Assembly: GCA_021234155.1 (NCBI GenBank)
Contig: JAJEKV010000091.1
Span: 2,611,501-2,675,500 of the forward strand
DNA length: 64,000 nucleotides
Source: Isoetes taiwanensis
Lineage: Eukaryota; Streptophyta; Lycopodiopsida; Isoetales; Isoetaceae
Reading direction: 5' to 3'
The notes under the pieces were generated by a model. That model searched no databases. It worked only from the letters and a program-made list of their open reading frames with translations, and was not told the DNA's origin. The position numbers and the translations under genes are program-made. Positions 45,091-56,453 of the stretch are shown one piece after another. The first letter of the stretch is position 1; the number at the start of each line of letters is the position of its first letter.

Positions 45091-45224
45091 ACAACTTTCG
45101 ATCCACTTTTGACGCAAGCAGCATCTGGAGCATATTTTTGGCACATTTTGGGGGACGCCTCATCTTTTGCCGGATTCTTAGATCTGCTTTGCACCTTTGT
45201 ACCAATAAATTTCAAGTTCCTGCA

Positions 45225-45725
45225 ATGGCGTGAAGATGAATTCTGCCTTCTGCCCCTTCGTACATCAACCTCACATGGCCACATGGCGTGTGCAGGCCAA
45301 TTTCAACAATTTCTCTTTGGTGTCAACCTTTTCAAGTTCAACATTTTGATCAACCACATCCGTCCATAATACATGGCGGTTGAGCCTCTTTCAAGGTCAA
45401 CAAATGGCGTGAAGATGACTTAGGGCCTTCCGCCCCTTCAATTTCAACTCCTTCAAGTTCAACTCTCTCTTTCGACTCTTTCAAGTTCAACACATGGCGT
45501 GAAGATGACTTAGGGCCTTCCGCCCCTTCAACAATTTTTGTTTCCTCATTTTTGTTCAACTCCTTACAAGACACTTTGATTAGCGCATGTATTCGGAGCT
45601 AGTGGCAAGCTCTATGAGAAGTGGTGACAGCCTTCTCAACATTAGATTTGACTTCCATGGATTTAAAGGAGCTCGTGGCAAGCTCAAGAGAAGTGGTGAC
45701 AGCCTTCTCAATCTCTCATGATTTT
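45225..45725 (+). repeat. Two internal repeat families near the 3' end of the nested element
   Basis: The block atggcgtgaagatgacttag, then ggccttccgccccttcaa occurs at 45405 and 45493, with a diverged copy at 45227. The block tggcaagctc, then gagaagtggtgacagcctt, ctcaa occurs at 45602 and 45675. No protein is encoded. Confidence 0.65.
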
Positions 45726-45865
45726 TGTACTTCATCGACATTGGCATTTTTGGGTCAAGAATTTTCAACGACATTATTGTTACCTCCCCTCACTTTGGAC
45801 ACTGTTGTAAATGTTTAACCTGATGCTATAAAGGTTCTACATAGTTTGGTTTGGTGGGGGGAGAG

Positions 45866-46293
45866 TGTTAGCCCTTTGGGCTAAACATATGTGTGAGTGG
45901 CATAGGACACATGTATTTATCACATTGGACCACTTGATCTAGGGCCCAGATTTAGCCCACATATGTGGTAGGTGGTATAGGCCACATGTATTTGTCATAT
46001 TGGACCCCACAATCTATGGCCCAGATTTAGCCTAGATCTGTGGTAGGTGAGATGTCAGTTAGGGTTAGGGTTTTTCTCTACTATTTAGAGAGAGCATTTC
46101 CTTTCATTGTTTAGATTTTTGCTCACGTTTTGGAGCGCCTCCTTTTGGAGCATCAATATGATTCTATTTTGTTCATTCTTTGCTTTGTTCTTGTTCTTGG
46201 AATTTCTTCCCATCTTCTTTTGTTGATCCATGAGCATTTGTGGCAGCCTTGTGGCATCTGGCAGTCATGGACTGCTGCTGCAAGGTGATGCCA
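45866..46293 (+). repeat. Right LTR of the nested element
   Basis: 428 bp, preceded directly by the purine-rich tract at 45851-45865, which would prime plus-strand DNA synthesis. It is nearly identical to the left LTR. Confidence 0.8.
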
Positions 46294-46839
46294 AGAACCC
46301 CAAAAATCAACAGATGTTAGGCTGATCAAGAGAGAGAAAGACTTAGGCAAGGTTGGGGGGGAATGAGGTGGCAAGAAGATATTTAAAAGGAAGATGCTCT
46401 AGGGAATATTCTCCTACCATTAATAGGCCTACTAATTATCCCCCTATATTATTTACCATGGTACACCCATTTATTAGTATAAAGTTAATGCTGTATTATA
46501 CTATAATTTTGAATTTTTCCTAATGGTTTGAAGTAATAATTATGAATTTGCGCCATTTTTCACCCAGGTCTCGGATTGGCATGATTCTTCGACCCATTTT
46601 GGGTGAAATTTGATGTTAATGCATAATTTCCGCTCCAACTTTACTAGAATGTTAATTTCACTCATTCTTTTTCCCCATCTAACAACTTAGCCTATTCTTA
46701 TAGACCCACTACCTAGGAGAAAAATTTTCCCCTATTTTCGAGGTTCCATGGTGGAAATTTTCGTTTCACACCCTATTAGGCCTGTTAGACTACTTTTAGG
46801 GACATGGTCAGTGCTAGTTCTTGGTCAGCCAAGAACATT

Positions 46840-47385
46840 GCTTTGATACCATTGTGACGCTCCCTACTAAATATACGGCGCCCGGCCGTACACTCCGTAG
46901 GAAATCCCCCATCCGGTCCTTCGACTGCACGGGCCCTCCGTCTATCCCGCACTTTGTAATGACCTTAGTGCGGGAAGGGGACACAAAGGTGTCTTGCGCG
47001 CCCTTCCCCTATGGGCTCCTATCACAGCGGAAGCATAAACAACGTCAGAACTAGCAATACAACACATCAATGCTACCTCGAGGGGCAGCCCATCCACATA
47101 TCCATAGCTACAAAGAAGATAAGCATATGCCATAAAACATGAGAGCTCCTACCCATGGCTCCGACTCATAAGGAGGATGACCGACTGGCTAGGCCTCAAG
47201 ATAGAGCAGACTGAGTCATAACAATGGCGGGGCTGGCATGAGATAATGGCTAGGGTTGACCACTCCATCCGTCCCTCCTGTGCATACTTTGCAGAGTGAG
47301 CTAGATCGGGCTTTGGCATGACTCTAGCCTTCCGGATACGCAATCCCATGGTATCACCCATCGGGACTACTCCAGGTTGCATCTC
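46840..47385 (-). repeat. LTR 3' part with adjoining primer binding site
   Basis: 46853-47385 is the inverse of the last ~540 bp of the LTR at 61046-62653 (ending GTAGGGAGCGTCACA). Directly after it, on the minus strand, TGGTATCAAAGC (46851-46840) matches the plant tRNA-iMet primer site TGGTATCAGAGC with one mismatch. This identifies a 5' LTR edge whose element extends to lower coordinates. Beyond 47385 the similarity to the other LTR ends abruptly. Confidence 0.7.
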
Positions 47386-48485
47386 TGCGGGTGAAGTTTA
47401 ATTTGAAGGCATATGGTAAGCCATGGATTTGATAGGCCATTCTGTGCCATGGCAGAGGTGGTCTGCTATAATAGGAGACGAATCTAAAAAGGTTACCTGT
47501 ACCAAATAATTGAACTTCACCTAGCAGGCAATATTTGATTGCCTGAAAGAAGCCTTGAAACAAATATACAGAACTTTCCAAATGGTCCTCCTGTTCTATT
47601 GTGTTAAGCCTAAGGATGCTTAGAATGGCTGGTAAGGTCTTGCGGAGCGAAGGATTTCGCTAAGGCATAGCAGGGATGGTATGGTCCTTGCAGCCTAAGA
47701 CCAGCCAGTAGAATCTTGCATTCCCTAAGGTCTCCCTGAGCATTGTTTATGTAAGGGGACAATAGGGGCATATGTTATTTGCCTTAAAAGAAACCCCTAT
47801 AAACTAACGAGAGAAGGGTTTAGCGTTGGTATGGGACAACGCTAGATGCTTCTCAACAGGTTAGTGTTACATGGGGTGGAGAGTAGTATCCTTAAGATAC
47901 TGGACTCCGCATATATTAAAGCAGAGTAGACGAACATCAGGGATGTTTGTCTTAGGGAGTTTGACGCGTGGCATAATTGTAGATGAGAGTGGCTTGTCTA
48001 AATAGGAACTAGAGGTACTTGTGAGGTAAAGCCTGTCGCTGGTATGGGACGGTGGCAAGGGGAACCAACAGTCTAGTAGCCTGAGTTCTTATGATGCTTG
48101 CAGTTTCTCCCTTACATTGGATCCACCAGCGCGGGGGTTCTAGACGACGTACTGTCTAGATATGGCGGGGTGTGTCTGCTTGGCAGATGCTATGGTGCAT
48201 GTGGTGGATTCCATATGTGTGTACTTGCAGTCCGTCAGTCGTTGCTTCTATTGACACTACTGGATAACTCTTATGCATGTCACTAACACGTGGAAGGTTG
48301 TACATGCTGTTTGATAGTTGGCGGAGCATCGCGTATGTATAGTTATCTGTATTGTCGTCTTGTTATCTGTATACGTGGCTTTCATGTATATAGCCTCGTG
48401 GGAGGCAGTACTTGTTCTGTGTACTCTGATGGTTTGATGTGAATACAAATCAAAATTTTTGGTACTAAAATTTTGGTTCGTAACA
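47386..48485. other. Unmatched sequence, possibly a different LTR 5' region
   Basis: On the minus strand it begins TGTTACGAACC at 48485 and runs into the shared LTR part at 47385. The total (46853-48485, 1633 bp) nearly equals the 3' LTR length. ACCAT occurs directly left of 46853 and again at 48491-48495. It may be a divergent LTR 5' portion (recombinant), or unrelated flank. No gene is seen. Confidence 0.3.
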
Positions 48486-50540
48486 AAAAAACCATTAGAA
48501 GATAACATTCTTATGATCTTGTGATGATTTGGATTTGCATGAGCATGTAACAGTGTGTATTCCTTGCCTCTTCTAAAATTGCTTAAGAGTAAGGTAGAAG
48601 AGATGTTTGAATACCATTCTTGAGCGGAAACCTTGATCCATCCCTCCCCCCCTCCCTCCCCCCCCAATCACCTTCTTTTCCTAAAATTTACATGGTAACT
48701 CTATTTACGAGTTGTTTAACTGTTGTGATTTCCTTAAGATCTTCTCATATCTTATGCTATTGCAGGCAGCCATTCTATTCATGTTAGAAAATGGAGATGC
48801 TATTTATGTTAGTTGCATTTGATCACCACCTTAGTGAAGATCCTCATTTTAGACAACACGGAGGTTCCACACTAACAGCACTGAACTTTCTAGAAAGCAC
48901 TTCTCAAGTAGGTGGCATCAAGATTTGAACCAATAAACCAAAATTTCTGGAACCCATAGACATCGATTTATAGTGGACCAGGGCAATATTCTGCATCTTT
49001 AGCTGAAAGTGGATGTGCATCATGTTATTTCTGGTATTAGGAGTATAGCTGAGGACTTTGTAAGCATGGTTTTTGCATATCCTATTTTGGATAGATTATA
49101 AGATAGATGGATTTTGCATGTCCATTGAAATTTTGGACACTTGTTTGGCAGATGGTAAATTTGGCATAGAATGGTGGACATAAGCTTTATGCCCATTGCT
49201 TGAAATTTAGTGACCAAATAGCCATACAATGGTGCTAAGGTACGATTTTGTTCTGTTTCCTCTGGCCATTCATTGAAATTTGTTCTTGGCACTTAGTTTG
49301 GTGCATTTTTTGTATGTATTTGGTTGCTTTAGACTACAAAACTTGGCATCACGGCTTGCCATAGAATTTATTTATCATGCTGGATTTTGGCAGATTGAGA
49401 AAAGTTTCTATATCAACATTTTGTTTCATAGGTGCTTTAATGCTGTTTTTTAAATATTGACTGGATTTTAGGTATAAAAGGCCATGCTGGCATTCAATTA
49501 TTGGAGTTGTGCATCATTCATTTGTTAGGAAAGCAGTGAATAATCACATCATTGTATGTTACTTTAGCAAGGCAGCTATCCCATATGGAAATGACCAACT
49601 GCAAAGGCTAAGAAAACGTTATTGTATATCAAGCAAGAAAAGTGAAGTTGCAGAAAATGGTTTCAACATGAGTAGCAATGACTCACAATGGGAAGTGAAA
49701 AAGGAAATAAAGCCCGGCTTGACATGGCATGTCTTTGTAGTAACTTTCTCATTACTGAAAGTATTGTAAATGCAGAATAATGTTTTATTTGAATCTAAAC
49801 TATTGTTCAACAACTTTAGATTAAAAATCTTAATCATTTTCTGTGCAATCACTCTTTTTTCAGTTCTCTCTTTCATTGTTCATCATGGACTTGGACAAGG
49901 CTTGAGGGAGAATTGCTACAAAGAATAAATTTGGACACAGTTGACTATGATGCCCATAAAATTGAGACATAGATGCCACAAAAGAGACAATTTTGTTTCA
50001 CAAATATCACAATAAAACAAATTTGTCATAATTATCTAACTAAATGTCATAATCATGTTATAAAAATAAAATAAAGATTGTTATAACTGCACAATAAAGC
50101 ATCTTACAAGAAAGTCACAGATATGATGCAAATGATGTTAACATAAAAAGGATAAAGATACCAAAATAGTGCCACAATTTAGTCGCATAATCGAGACTTA
50201 TATGATACAAAATGCAACGCAATTATTAAATAACTTTGATATAAGCTTGATACAAACATGTCATATAGTTGACGTAAATGATGTCATTGTGTCATTTTTG
50301 CATTACATAGCTGTGACACAATATTTGACGCAAAATTGACGCCCATATCAAAGTATGATGCTTTTAGAGTCAATTTTGTGACATTTCGTGGGAATTTGAG
50401 AACAAACGTTATGTTGTTTGAAGCAATCCGAGTTTAGGCTAGTAGACTAATTGCAAATGGTTTCTTATGGACTCTAGTGGCTTCTACAAAAATTAGGAAG
50501 CAAGGGGATTTGAACCCCAACCATTTCCAGAACTCTTAAA
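48486..50540. other. Non-coding; TGACGCAA-type words near 50.1-50.4 kb
   Basis: No recognisable gene. Around 50080-50400 words such as gatgcaaatgatg, ttgacgcaaaattgacgc and tgacgtaaatgatgtc recur. They resemble the subterminal repeats of the CACTA-like end at 36390-36987, but no CACTA terminus is visible here. A frame at 49509-49769 is open but unassigned. Confidence 0.3.
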
Positions 50541-50547
50541 GAATGAT

Positions 50548-50839
50548 AAATTTATTTCCAGAAATGTGCAACAGCTGCTTTGACTGCTCCAAATTTTGAG
50601 CTAATACTGCACTTAGATACTGCAAAAGACAAGGATACATAAAATAAAACATGCAACAAAACTTTAAAAAGGAATGAATGATCAAAATGTTTGGGCCAAC
50701 CGTCTGGATCCTTGAATCGTGTTAAGGAAATGCTTGAAACTACAAGAACAAACATAAGCAATAACCCTTTACCTGTAGCAGATGAAGTGTTGCAGGAGTA
50801 GAAGCTGTTTGCCATGTCAAAGCCGATATTTGGCCATTG
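50548..50839 (-). CDS. Two in-phase exons of an unknown gene
   Basis: Minus strand: after TTTGTAG at 50840 the frame NGQISALTWQTASTPATLHL-LQ ends at a GTAAAG donor (exon 50773-50839). After CTTTTGCAG the frame resumes in phase as YLSAVLAQNLEQSKQLLHIS then GNKF (exon start 50619). Good splice sites and joint phase support real exons. I do not recognise the protein. Confidence 0.35.
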
Positions 50840-51060
50840 CTACAAATGCAGAATCAGTGAAAAAGCTGATCTACATTACATGTTTAAATATAAAATAGAA
50901 GAAGGAGAACCTCTAAAGCTTATTTTATAATTTATAAGATATGCCCACCATCACTGGGCATTCTATCATTAGTTTGAGTGTAAGATTTAAGAAACTAACA
51001 AGTTTCAAGTTGCGTATTTCGAAAGACCAGCAAATATGCTTAACATTTTAGAAAACTCAC

Positions 51061-51165
51061 ATGGCTTCTCCTGGACTCGGCTCCTACAGCCAGGCCGAAT
51101 GCGATAATGTACAGAATCACGGATGCGGAGATAATCAGAAGCGATAAACCAGACCGTGCGCCCAT
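51061..51165 (-). CDS. Possible first exon of a DUF1218-type membrane protein
   Basis: From the ATG at 51165 the minus frame reads MGARSGLSLLIISASVILYI then IAFGLAVGAESRRSH, ending at a GTGAG donor (51060). One hydrophobic helix followed by AFGLAVGAE-x-RRS is the N-terminal signature of plant DUF1218 proteins (wall and lignin-modifying family) as I remember it. The downstream exons at 50548-50839 do not look like the rest of that family, so the two may be unrelated. The assignment is tentative. Confidence 0.35.
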
Positions 51166-54100
51166 GGCTAGATGGTACCCAGAAATGAGCCCTTCCTTGA
51201 AAAGTTCAAAACTGCTCCGCCAGGAAGCTGATTTACGGTACAAATTTTTCTGGACCAGGGAAAAGTGGTAATGCTTGTTAAGACATTAGCAAAATAAGTC
51301 CATTCTGAATAAACATTTAGGACAATGCATGCCCATTTCAAGCACGTAATCAGAATCTTCTTCTAATACACAGAAGTGCGGCATTGATGCATCGGGAAAC
51401 AGAAGTACTCAGCATACAAGAGAGCAAAATAGAGAAAACAATTAAATGACCGTTTAAATGACCTACCTGCCCTGGACTTCTCCCGACAGCCCAATCCACC
51501 TTCTGCTTATCAATCTCCTGCTTGCTGCTGCCCTCTTCACTGCCGATCTGCTCCTGTTCTGATATGCTGCCCGCTCTGCCTCTGTTCACAAATCCGAGGC
51601 GCTTCAATCACCCGCTGGTCTGTTCGCTGCCCTCAAAGAAAAGCATCTGCCTTCTGCTGGTCTGTTACTTTCTGCTATCATTATTATCCCAGATATCTCC
51701 ACTGCATGCTATTATAAGGCCACGTGTACATGCCATGCCTTTTTCAGCATAAAGGCTAAATCCAACAGAAGGGAAAACCTGGGGATTCCGGATAAATTTG
51801 CTATGGGTCGCCTAAAATACAGTTCGATGGAGCATGGCTGGATTCACTTCAACAAAGCTCACAAAATAAACAGAACGTAAGCGGGGTCAGAATATTTGGA
51901 AAACAACAAAAGATCATGGGTTTGTTTTCTACCTTGGGATGAAGGAAGTAAATGTCAAAGTCTGCTAAGATTAAACCTCCATCACCTGTGTAAAAAATGG
52001 AAAACCCTCATTCACCTGTGTAAAAAATGGACCTAAGCCTAGACCTAAGTCGGAAAGCATTTCTGCTTCAGAAGACTTTATATGCGTTAGATAGCTTAAA
52101 GAGCCATTCCTCATAGCTGTAGGTTTCCAACAACTCCTGCATACCAAATAGAGCAGTGAATCTATTAAAAATCATTAGTAAAAAAGACCATGAAGGGCCC
52201 TAACAGAAAAACCTTAGGATGTCAAAACGCTGCCATGAATCGCCAGGGATTTGCAACTCCATCGTTGTTTCTTGGAAAGGGCCGAAATGGCCAGTCGGAG
52301 CAGTTTATCAAGTGAATCTTTGCCATGCAGGGCTAGTTGCGCAGACGCATCCATCAGATCAGAGCTCCTATGCATCCAACGTATTGGATCGGATACGTTT
52401 TGATCAAGGCCAGAAAAGCCATGGGTACCATGGCTATGGCGTTTGAGCCTCTGTAAAGGGGAAAAAAATGAGCAGGAGAAATAATGATCAAAACCAAATA
52501 AGATGGGAGAAATAAAATATAATAGAAAGACATCTCTGAGTTGGACGCCCGATTTAATCGACCGTTACATTAGTCTCCTCAGTACTTTTGCAAAATGCCA
52601 TTGTGTTCACCTATAATTGCTAAAAGAGAAAATTTTAAACATGCCCTTGTATTTTAGTTATTTGTCAAAATGCCCTTTTATTTCTAATATTTGTCAAAAT
52701 GCCCCTATTTTACACCTGTCTGGTTTCTTTTACCCGAGAGCTATGGCCTTCCCACGCAAACTACCTGCACGTAAGTGCTAATAGCTGCCAAATCATTCTC
52801 CACCATTTTCCCTTCATGCATCCTCTACCATTTTCCCTTCTTCTTCATTCACCAGCTCCAGTAGGATTGCCACAGCTCCGATGGCTATTGCTTTGGATTT
52901 GTTTTGTTCGCACACTCCCAGTTTAAACAAAGTAGATATCGCGTCCTTTTTCCATCTTAGACTAGCCACTCCTAAGAAGCTCAACAATGCTGGAAAATTT
53001 TTTTCATTGCCCCAATGATCAACTAGTTCTGCTCCAAAACAAAGAGACTAAATATTGTTGCACATCAAATGTAATTTTTGTTGTAGATCCTGCCTCTAGC
53101 CAAAGCTTCTAGCATGAGAATCCCCGCAAAAGAAAAAATTGATTCTGTCCATTACAGCTCGGGCTTCTAAGGATCTGTAGCATGTAGCCATTCAATAAAG
53201 CTTTGCAATAGATTTTCAAAAAACACAAAAATGAGCAAGTATGGTGACTATTCATAGCCATCTTGCCACCGTAGTCAAGCTTCTTACCACCAGATTTGCC
53301 CACCTTGTCCACCTGATTATTAAGAAGATGTAGAAAGAGAGAGAGAGAGACACATGCATAATTGTTCAATGTAAAATAGATCCGGCTTTTTACAGTCTCT
53401 AAGCGCCCAAGAAAATGTGCCAAAATGATTTCGAATCATTGATGGAGTGTAGACGATGCTAGAATAGTGATCCGAATTGGCGATGCAGCAAAATTAATGC
53501 CGAAATACCCAAGAGCCTTGTTCCCATAGCTGTTCTCGGTCGTAGGGTCATTTGAATATTTGAATATACAAGGGCATTTTGGCAATTACCCCAAATTACA
53601 AGGGCATTTTTTAAATTTTCCCTTGTTAAAATACCCCTCCACCATAAAATAGTATAGTCGATTTGGTGCCAGTTCAGAACAAGGTTCAGAACCAGAAATC
53701 TTTCGACTAAACCCCTCATTAATGAGTAAATTAAACGTCATGTGTTATAGTTAACATGTATGAACAATTAAACCCCTAGGTGAATGTGAAAGGAAGCTAG
53801 AGTCTGAATGCCATTTTGCTATTGGAAAATATCTTAGAAATATTTGTTCTAAATTCAAAAGGTGAAGATATCTTTTAATTGCCTTGCATCAACAAACATA
53901 TCTCTTTTCGCTTTCTTCCTTTAGTCCACTTATGTCCTTAAGCTGGTACAAAAGCCGATCTAGCAACAGTAAGCAGCTACATTCTAAAGCTTTTTATTTT
54001 GTCCCTTTCTAATTCTTGCTTTATCTGATGTTTTTTTTTCCTAAATCACATTCCCCTGTTTTTAAGAGCTAAATTAAGCTGACATTATGCTCATCATGTT

Positions 54101-54540
54101 GAAGCCATTCTTATATCCCATTTGTTGTGAAAATACCTTCTTGTTTTGTGCTTGTATTCAAAGCAATGCCGACCTTGGTAACAAATTGGCAACAACAAAT
54201 CCGACCCTGGAAAATCAACCACTAGGGAAAATCGATCTACAAACTTGTTTCTAATATTTTCATGCTTTCTATTGCTTCTAGGTCTTGACCTTTTCAACAT
54301 AGCCTGGACGGGTTCTGAATCCGCCCTTGCAAAAGTGGAATCGTTGCCAATTACGCTTTCCATGAACAAAATTGTTACACTGCAACTTCGTTGGAGCAAA
54401 GGGTTTGGGGGGTTGGGGGAAAGTCGTTCTTGAAATATGCACCAATCAAAAAAAAAAAAAAAAAAATCAATAACCAAAAAGATTTTCGGCATTTTTTTGA
54501 GCCATTTCCATCAAAATTTCTAGGGTCTTCCGGGTAATTA
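51166..54540. other. No recognised gene
   Basis: There are short open frames on both strands, a GA microsatellite near 53333-53350 and a poly-A tract near 54449. I see no conserved protein motif. Confidence 0.4.
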
Positions 54541-55292
54541 CACTACAATATTCAGTATTTCCGGTAGTCTTAAATATAAGCATGCATTTCATAGCATATA
54601 TTTAAGTAATAATTTAATCTACATCATGAAAGTATAATATCTATTGAAGTTTATGAATAAGCACTATGAATAACCACCCTTTTGGTTGGGAATTATAAAT
54701 AATACCATGCAAATTAAAATGGTACGGAAACCCATGCTACAAATCATATTCGATTGTTAGTAGACAATTCTGCAATAGAAAAACAACATGAATAACCACT
54801 AGATATTTATATTGGCAGTAAAAACCACCTTGTAAACTACACTAATTTTAATAAACCATACTACAAAAGAAAACCAATGTGGTCGATTTTTAATAGACAA
54901 TTTCGGCAATAGAAAACCAACATGAATAACCACTAGGTATTTAAATTGGCAGTGAAAACCGCCTTCCAAACTACACTAATTCTAGTAAACCATGCTACAA
55001 AAGAAAACCAATGTGGAGAATCATCGTCTAGCATTGAAAAACCATATCATAAACCATTAACAACTTAATAACCGATGTTGTATCAATAAACTAACAAGAA
55101 AAACATGCTAGAAACCATTATCAATTTGAATAAACCATATTGCAACAAAAACTAGCATGAAAAACCACATCCTACTAATAAAAACCACTATAATATGTGG
55201 TTTCTATTAAGATTATTATTTTTTGCATAAGTAACCACGTGTATAGTGGTTCCTTAGTGGTTAATTATGGCAGTTAAATTTTAGGATGCCTT
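54541..55292. mobile_element. AT-rich insertion abutting the broken gag (second copy)
   Basis: It begins CACTACAATATTC and ends TTTTAGGATGCCTT, immediately before the gag frame that starts at 55293. It contains repeated words such as aataaccactagRtattta, ttggcagt and aaaccatRctacaaaagaaa, and AACCAC motifs. The end matches the end at 37777-37785 (GGATGCCTT). Skipping the insertions would bring the two gag parts into one frame with a 2-bp overlap (AC). Confidence 0.45.
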
Positions 55293-55880
55293 ACATGCCG
55301 AGATCTCACACAAGTAGGCAGATACAACAGTTTTACAGATTGGACCAAGGTAACTTATCTGTAGCCAAGTATACCGAAGAATTTATGAGGTTAAGACTCA
55401 ATGTGCCCAGGAATCACAGAGAGACAAGCGGTCGATGGTTACATTGAAGGGCTCAACAGTAACATCAAGAGGTTAGTTCGAGCTATTAACCCAAAGACAG
55501 TCAGGGAGGCCGAGGACAAGGCCTTGAGTTTGGAAGAAGCACCAGTAACTCCAGGGCAGAAACAGTTACCGTTCAAGGGTAAAGCAATAGGGCAGTATCA
55601 GAATAGGCAAGCAGCAAGCACGTCAGCCGGAGGCCAGCATCAAGGGAAAGCTCAGGGAAAGCCCTTTGGAGACCGCAGGCCACAGGATGGGTCAGGGGGC
55701 AGTTCGCTCAAGCGTTCCCAAAAGAGAAGAGGCAGGAGTGCATCGAAAAGAAGTTGTGCTTTAGGTGCTTCCAGCCAGGGCACATAACACACAATTGTCC
55801 ATTCGTCATGCAGGCAGCATTGGCAGAACTTGCAGATTGGGAATCGCCGACCGAAGGAGATGATGAAGAGGATGACCAGT
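55293..55880 (+). pseudogene. gag: Ty3/gypsy gag, C-terminal part with CCHC zinc knuckle
   Basis: The frame from 55294 reads PRSHTSRQIQQFYRLDQGNL then SVAKYTEEFMRLRLNV. A frame change near 55410 leads to ERQAVDGYIEGLNSNIKRLV and REAEDKALSLEE. A second frame change near 55735 leads to KLCFRCFQPGHITHNC, a CX2CX4HX4C nucleocapsid knuckle (55757-55798) that binds element RNA. The frame then continues acidic, DWESPTEGDDEEDDQ, to a TAG near 55879. It begins directly at the insertion end (55292). Confidence 0.8.
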
Positions 55881-56140
55881 AGGAAGGCCAAGATTTTATA
55901 GAAGGTGAGTGCAAAATTTGTGCAGCTATTGAGTCAGGAGATGTTGAAAATCAGTCCACAGTCATCTCGACTGAGGGAATCATAGATAGCAGTCCATACC
56001 TAGTCTTGATAGATACATGTACCTCTCTTAACTTTGCTTCTCCTAGGCTTGCTGCCCTAATGAACAATAAGGTCTTAGTCAAAGCCAAGGCCAGTTAGCA
56101 TGGCAAGTGGTGCTATCCGCCACACTAAGGGGAGGAGGAT
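55881..56140 (+). pseudogene. Aspartic protease segment with altered active site
   Basis: The frame reads GECKICAAIESGDVENQSTV then STEGIIDSSPYLVLIDTCTS and LNFASPRLAAL. Retroelement proteases carry D-[TS]-G; here the triplet is DTC (56012-56020), and a stop follows near 56097. The enzyme would not cleave the polyprotein. Confidence 0.7.
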
Positions 56141-56453
56141 CACGTTTGACATAGACCTTAGTGGAAGCAAATGGCCGATGGGGGCAGAGGTTTGGAAAGT
56201 ATGATCTTATAGTAGGAATGAAGTTCCTAAAGCCAGCTAAAGCCATGATTGATTGCGAGCGCAAAGAGATCTCTATGACGGCGCCAGACGGCAACCGATT
56301 CATAGTAAAAGGTAAGAAGGTAGCTTCTCCTATGCAGTGCATTTCTATGAAGCAGCTGAGAAAAAGTATAGAAAGAAACAAGGTGGATTATATTCTGAGG
56401 TTAGAGGCAATCGAACCAAGTAAAGAGAAGGGAGTGACCTAAGTGGGAATCAG

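Larger units (their letters stand above)
42204..46293 (+). mobile_element. Non-autonomous LTR retrotransposon, nested
   Basis: Two direct repeats of 428 bp (42204-42631 and 45866-46293), starting TGTTAGCCCTTTGGGCTAA and ending GGTGATGCCA, bound a 3.2-kb interior. A primer-site-like TGGCGCC lies 7 nt after the left LTR (42638), and a purine tract GGTGGGGGGAGAG directly precedes the right LTR, so the element runs on the plus strand. No gag or pol frame is recognised. The interior holds arrays of short hairpins and repeats, so this is a LARD-like element that would need proteins supplied in trans. I could not find a matching 5-bp target duplication (flanks GACGT and AGAAC). It separates the H3-like start from its leader. 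Confidence 0.8.
37786..47385 (-). mobile_element. 5' half of a Ty3/gypsy-type element, inverted and nested into
   Basis: Read on the minus strand: an LTR fragment (47385-46853, ending GCGTCACA); a primer binding site (46851-46840, TGGTATCAAAGC); a leader of about 550 nt; a separate LTR element (42204-46293) inserted in the opposite orientation; the histone H3-like ORF (42175-41016); a second ORF (40220-38709); and gag (about 38500-37786). The LTR part matches the last 540 bp of the LTR at 61046-62653. The order LTR, PBS, ORFs, gag with all ORFs in the element's sense supports one element. That the H3-like ORF belongs to the element is inferred from this order. The gag stop point matches the gag start at 55293. 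Confidence 0.6.

Noticed and set aside
48610-48665. Gly/Glu-rich minus-strand ORF start at the C-rich tract
   Set aside because: It arises from the low-complexity ccctcccccc tract.
50080-50400. A second CACTA element
   Set aside because: Similar short words occur, but no CACTA terminus or target duplication was seen.
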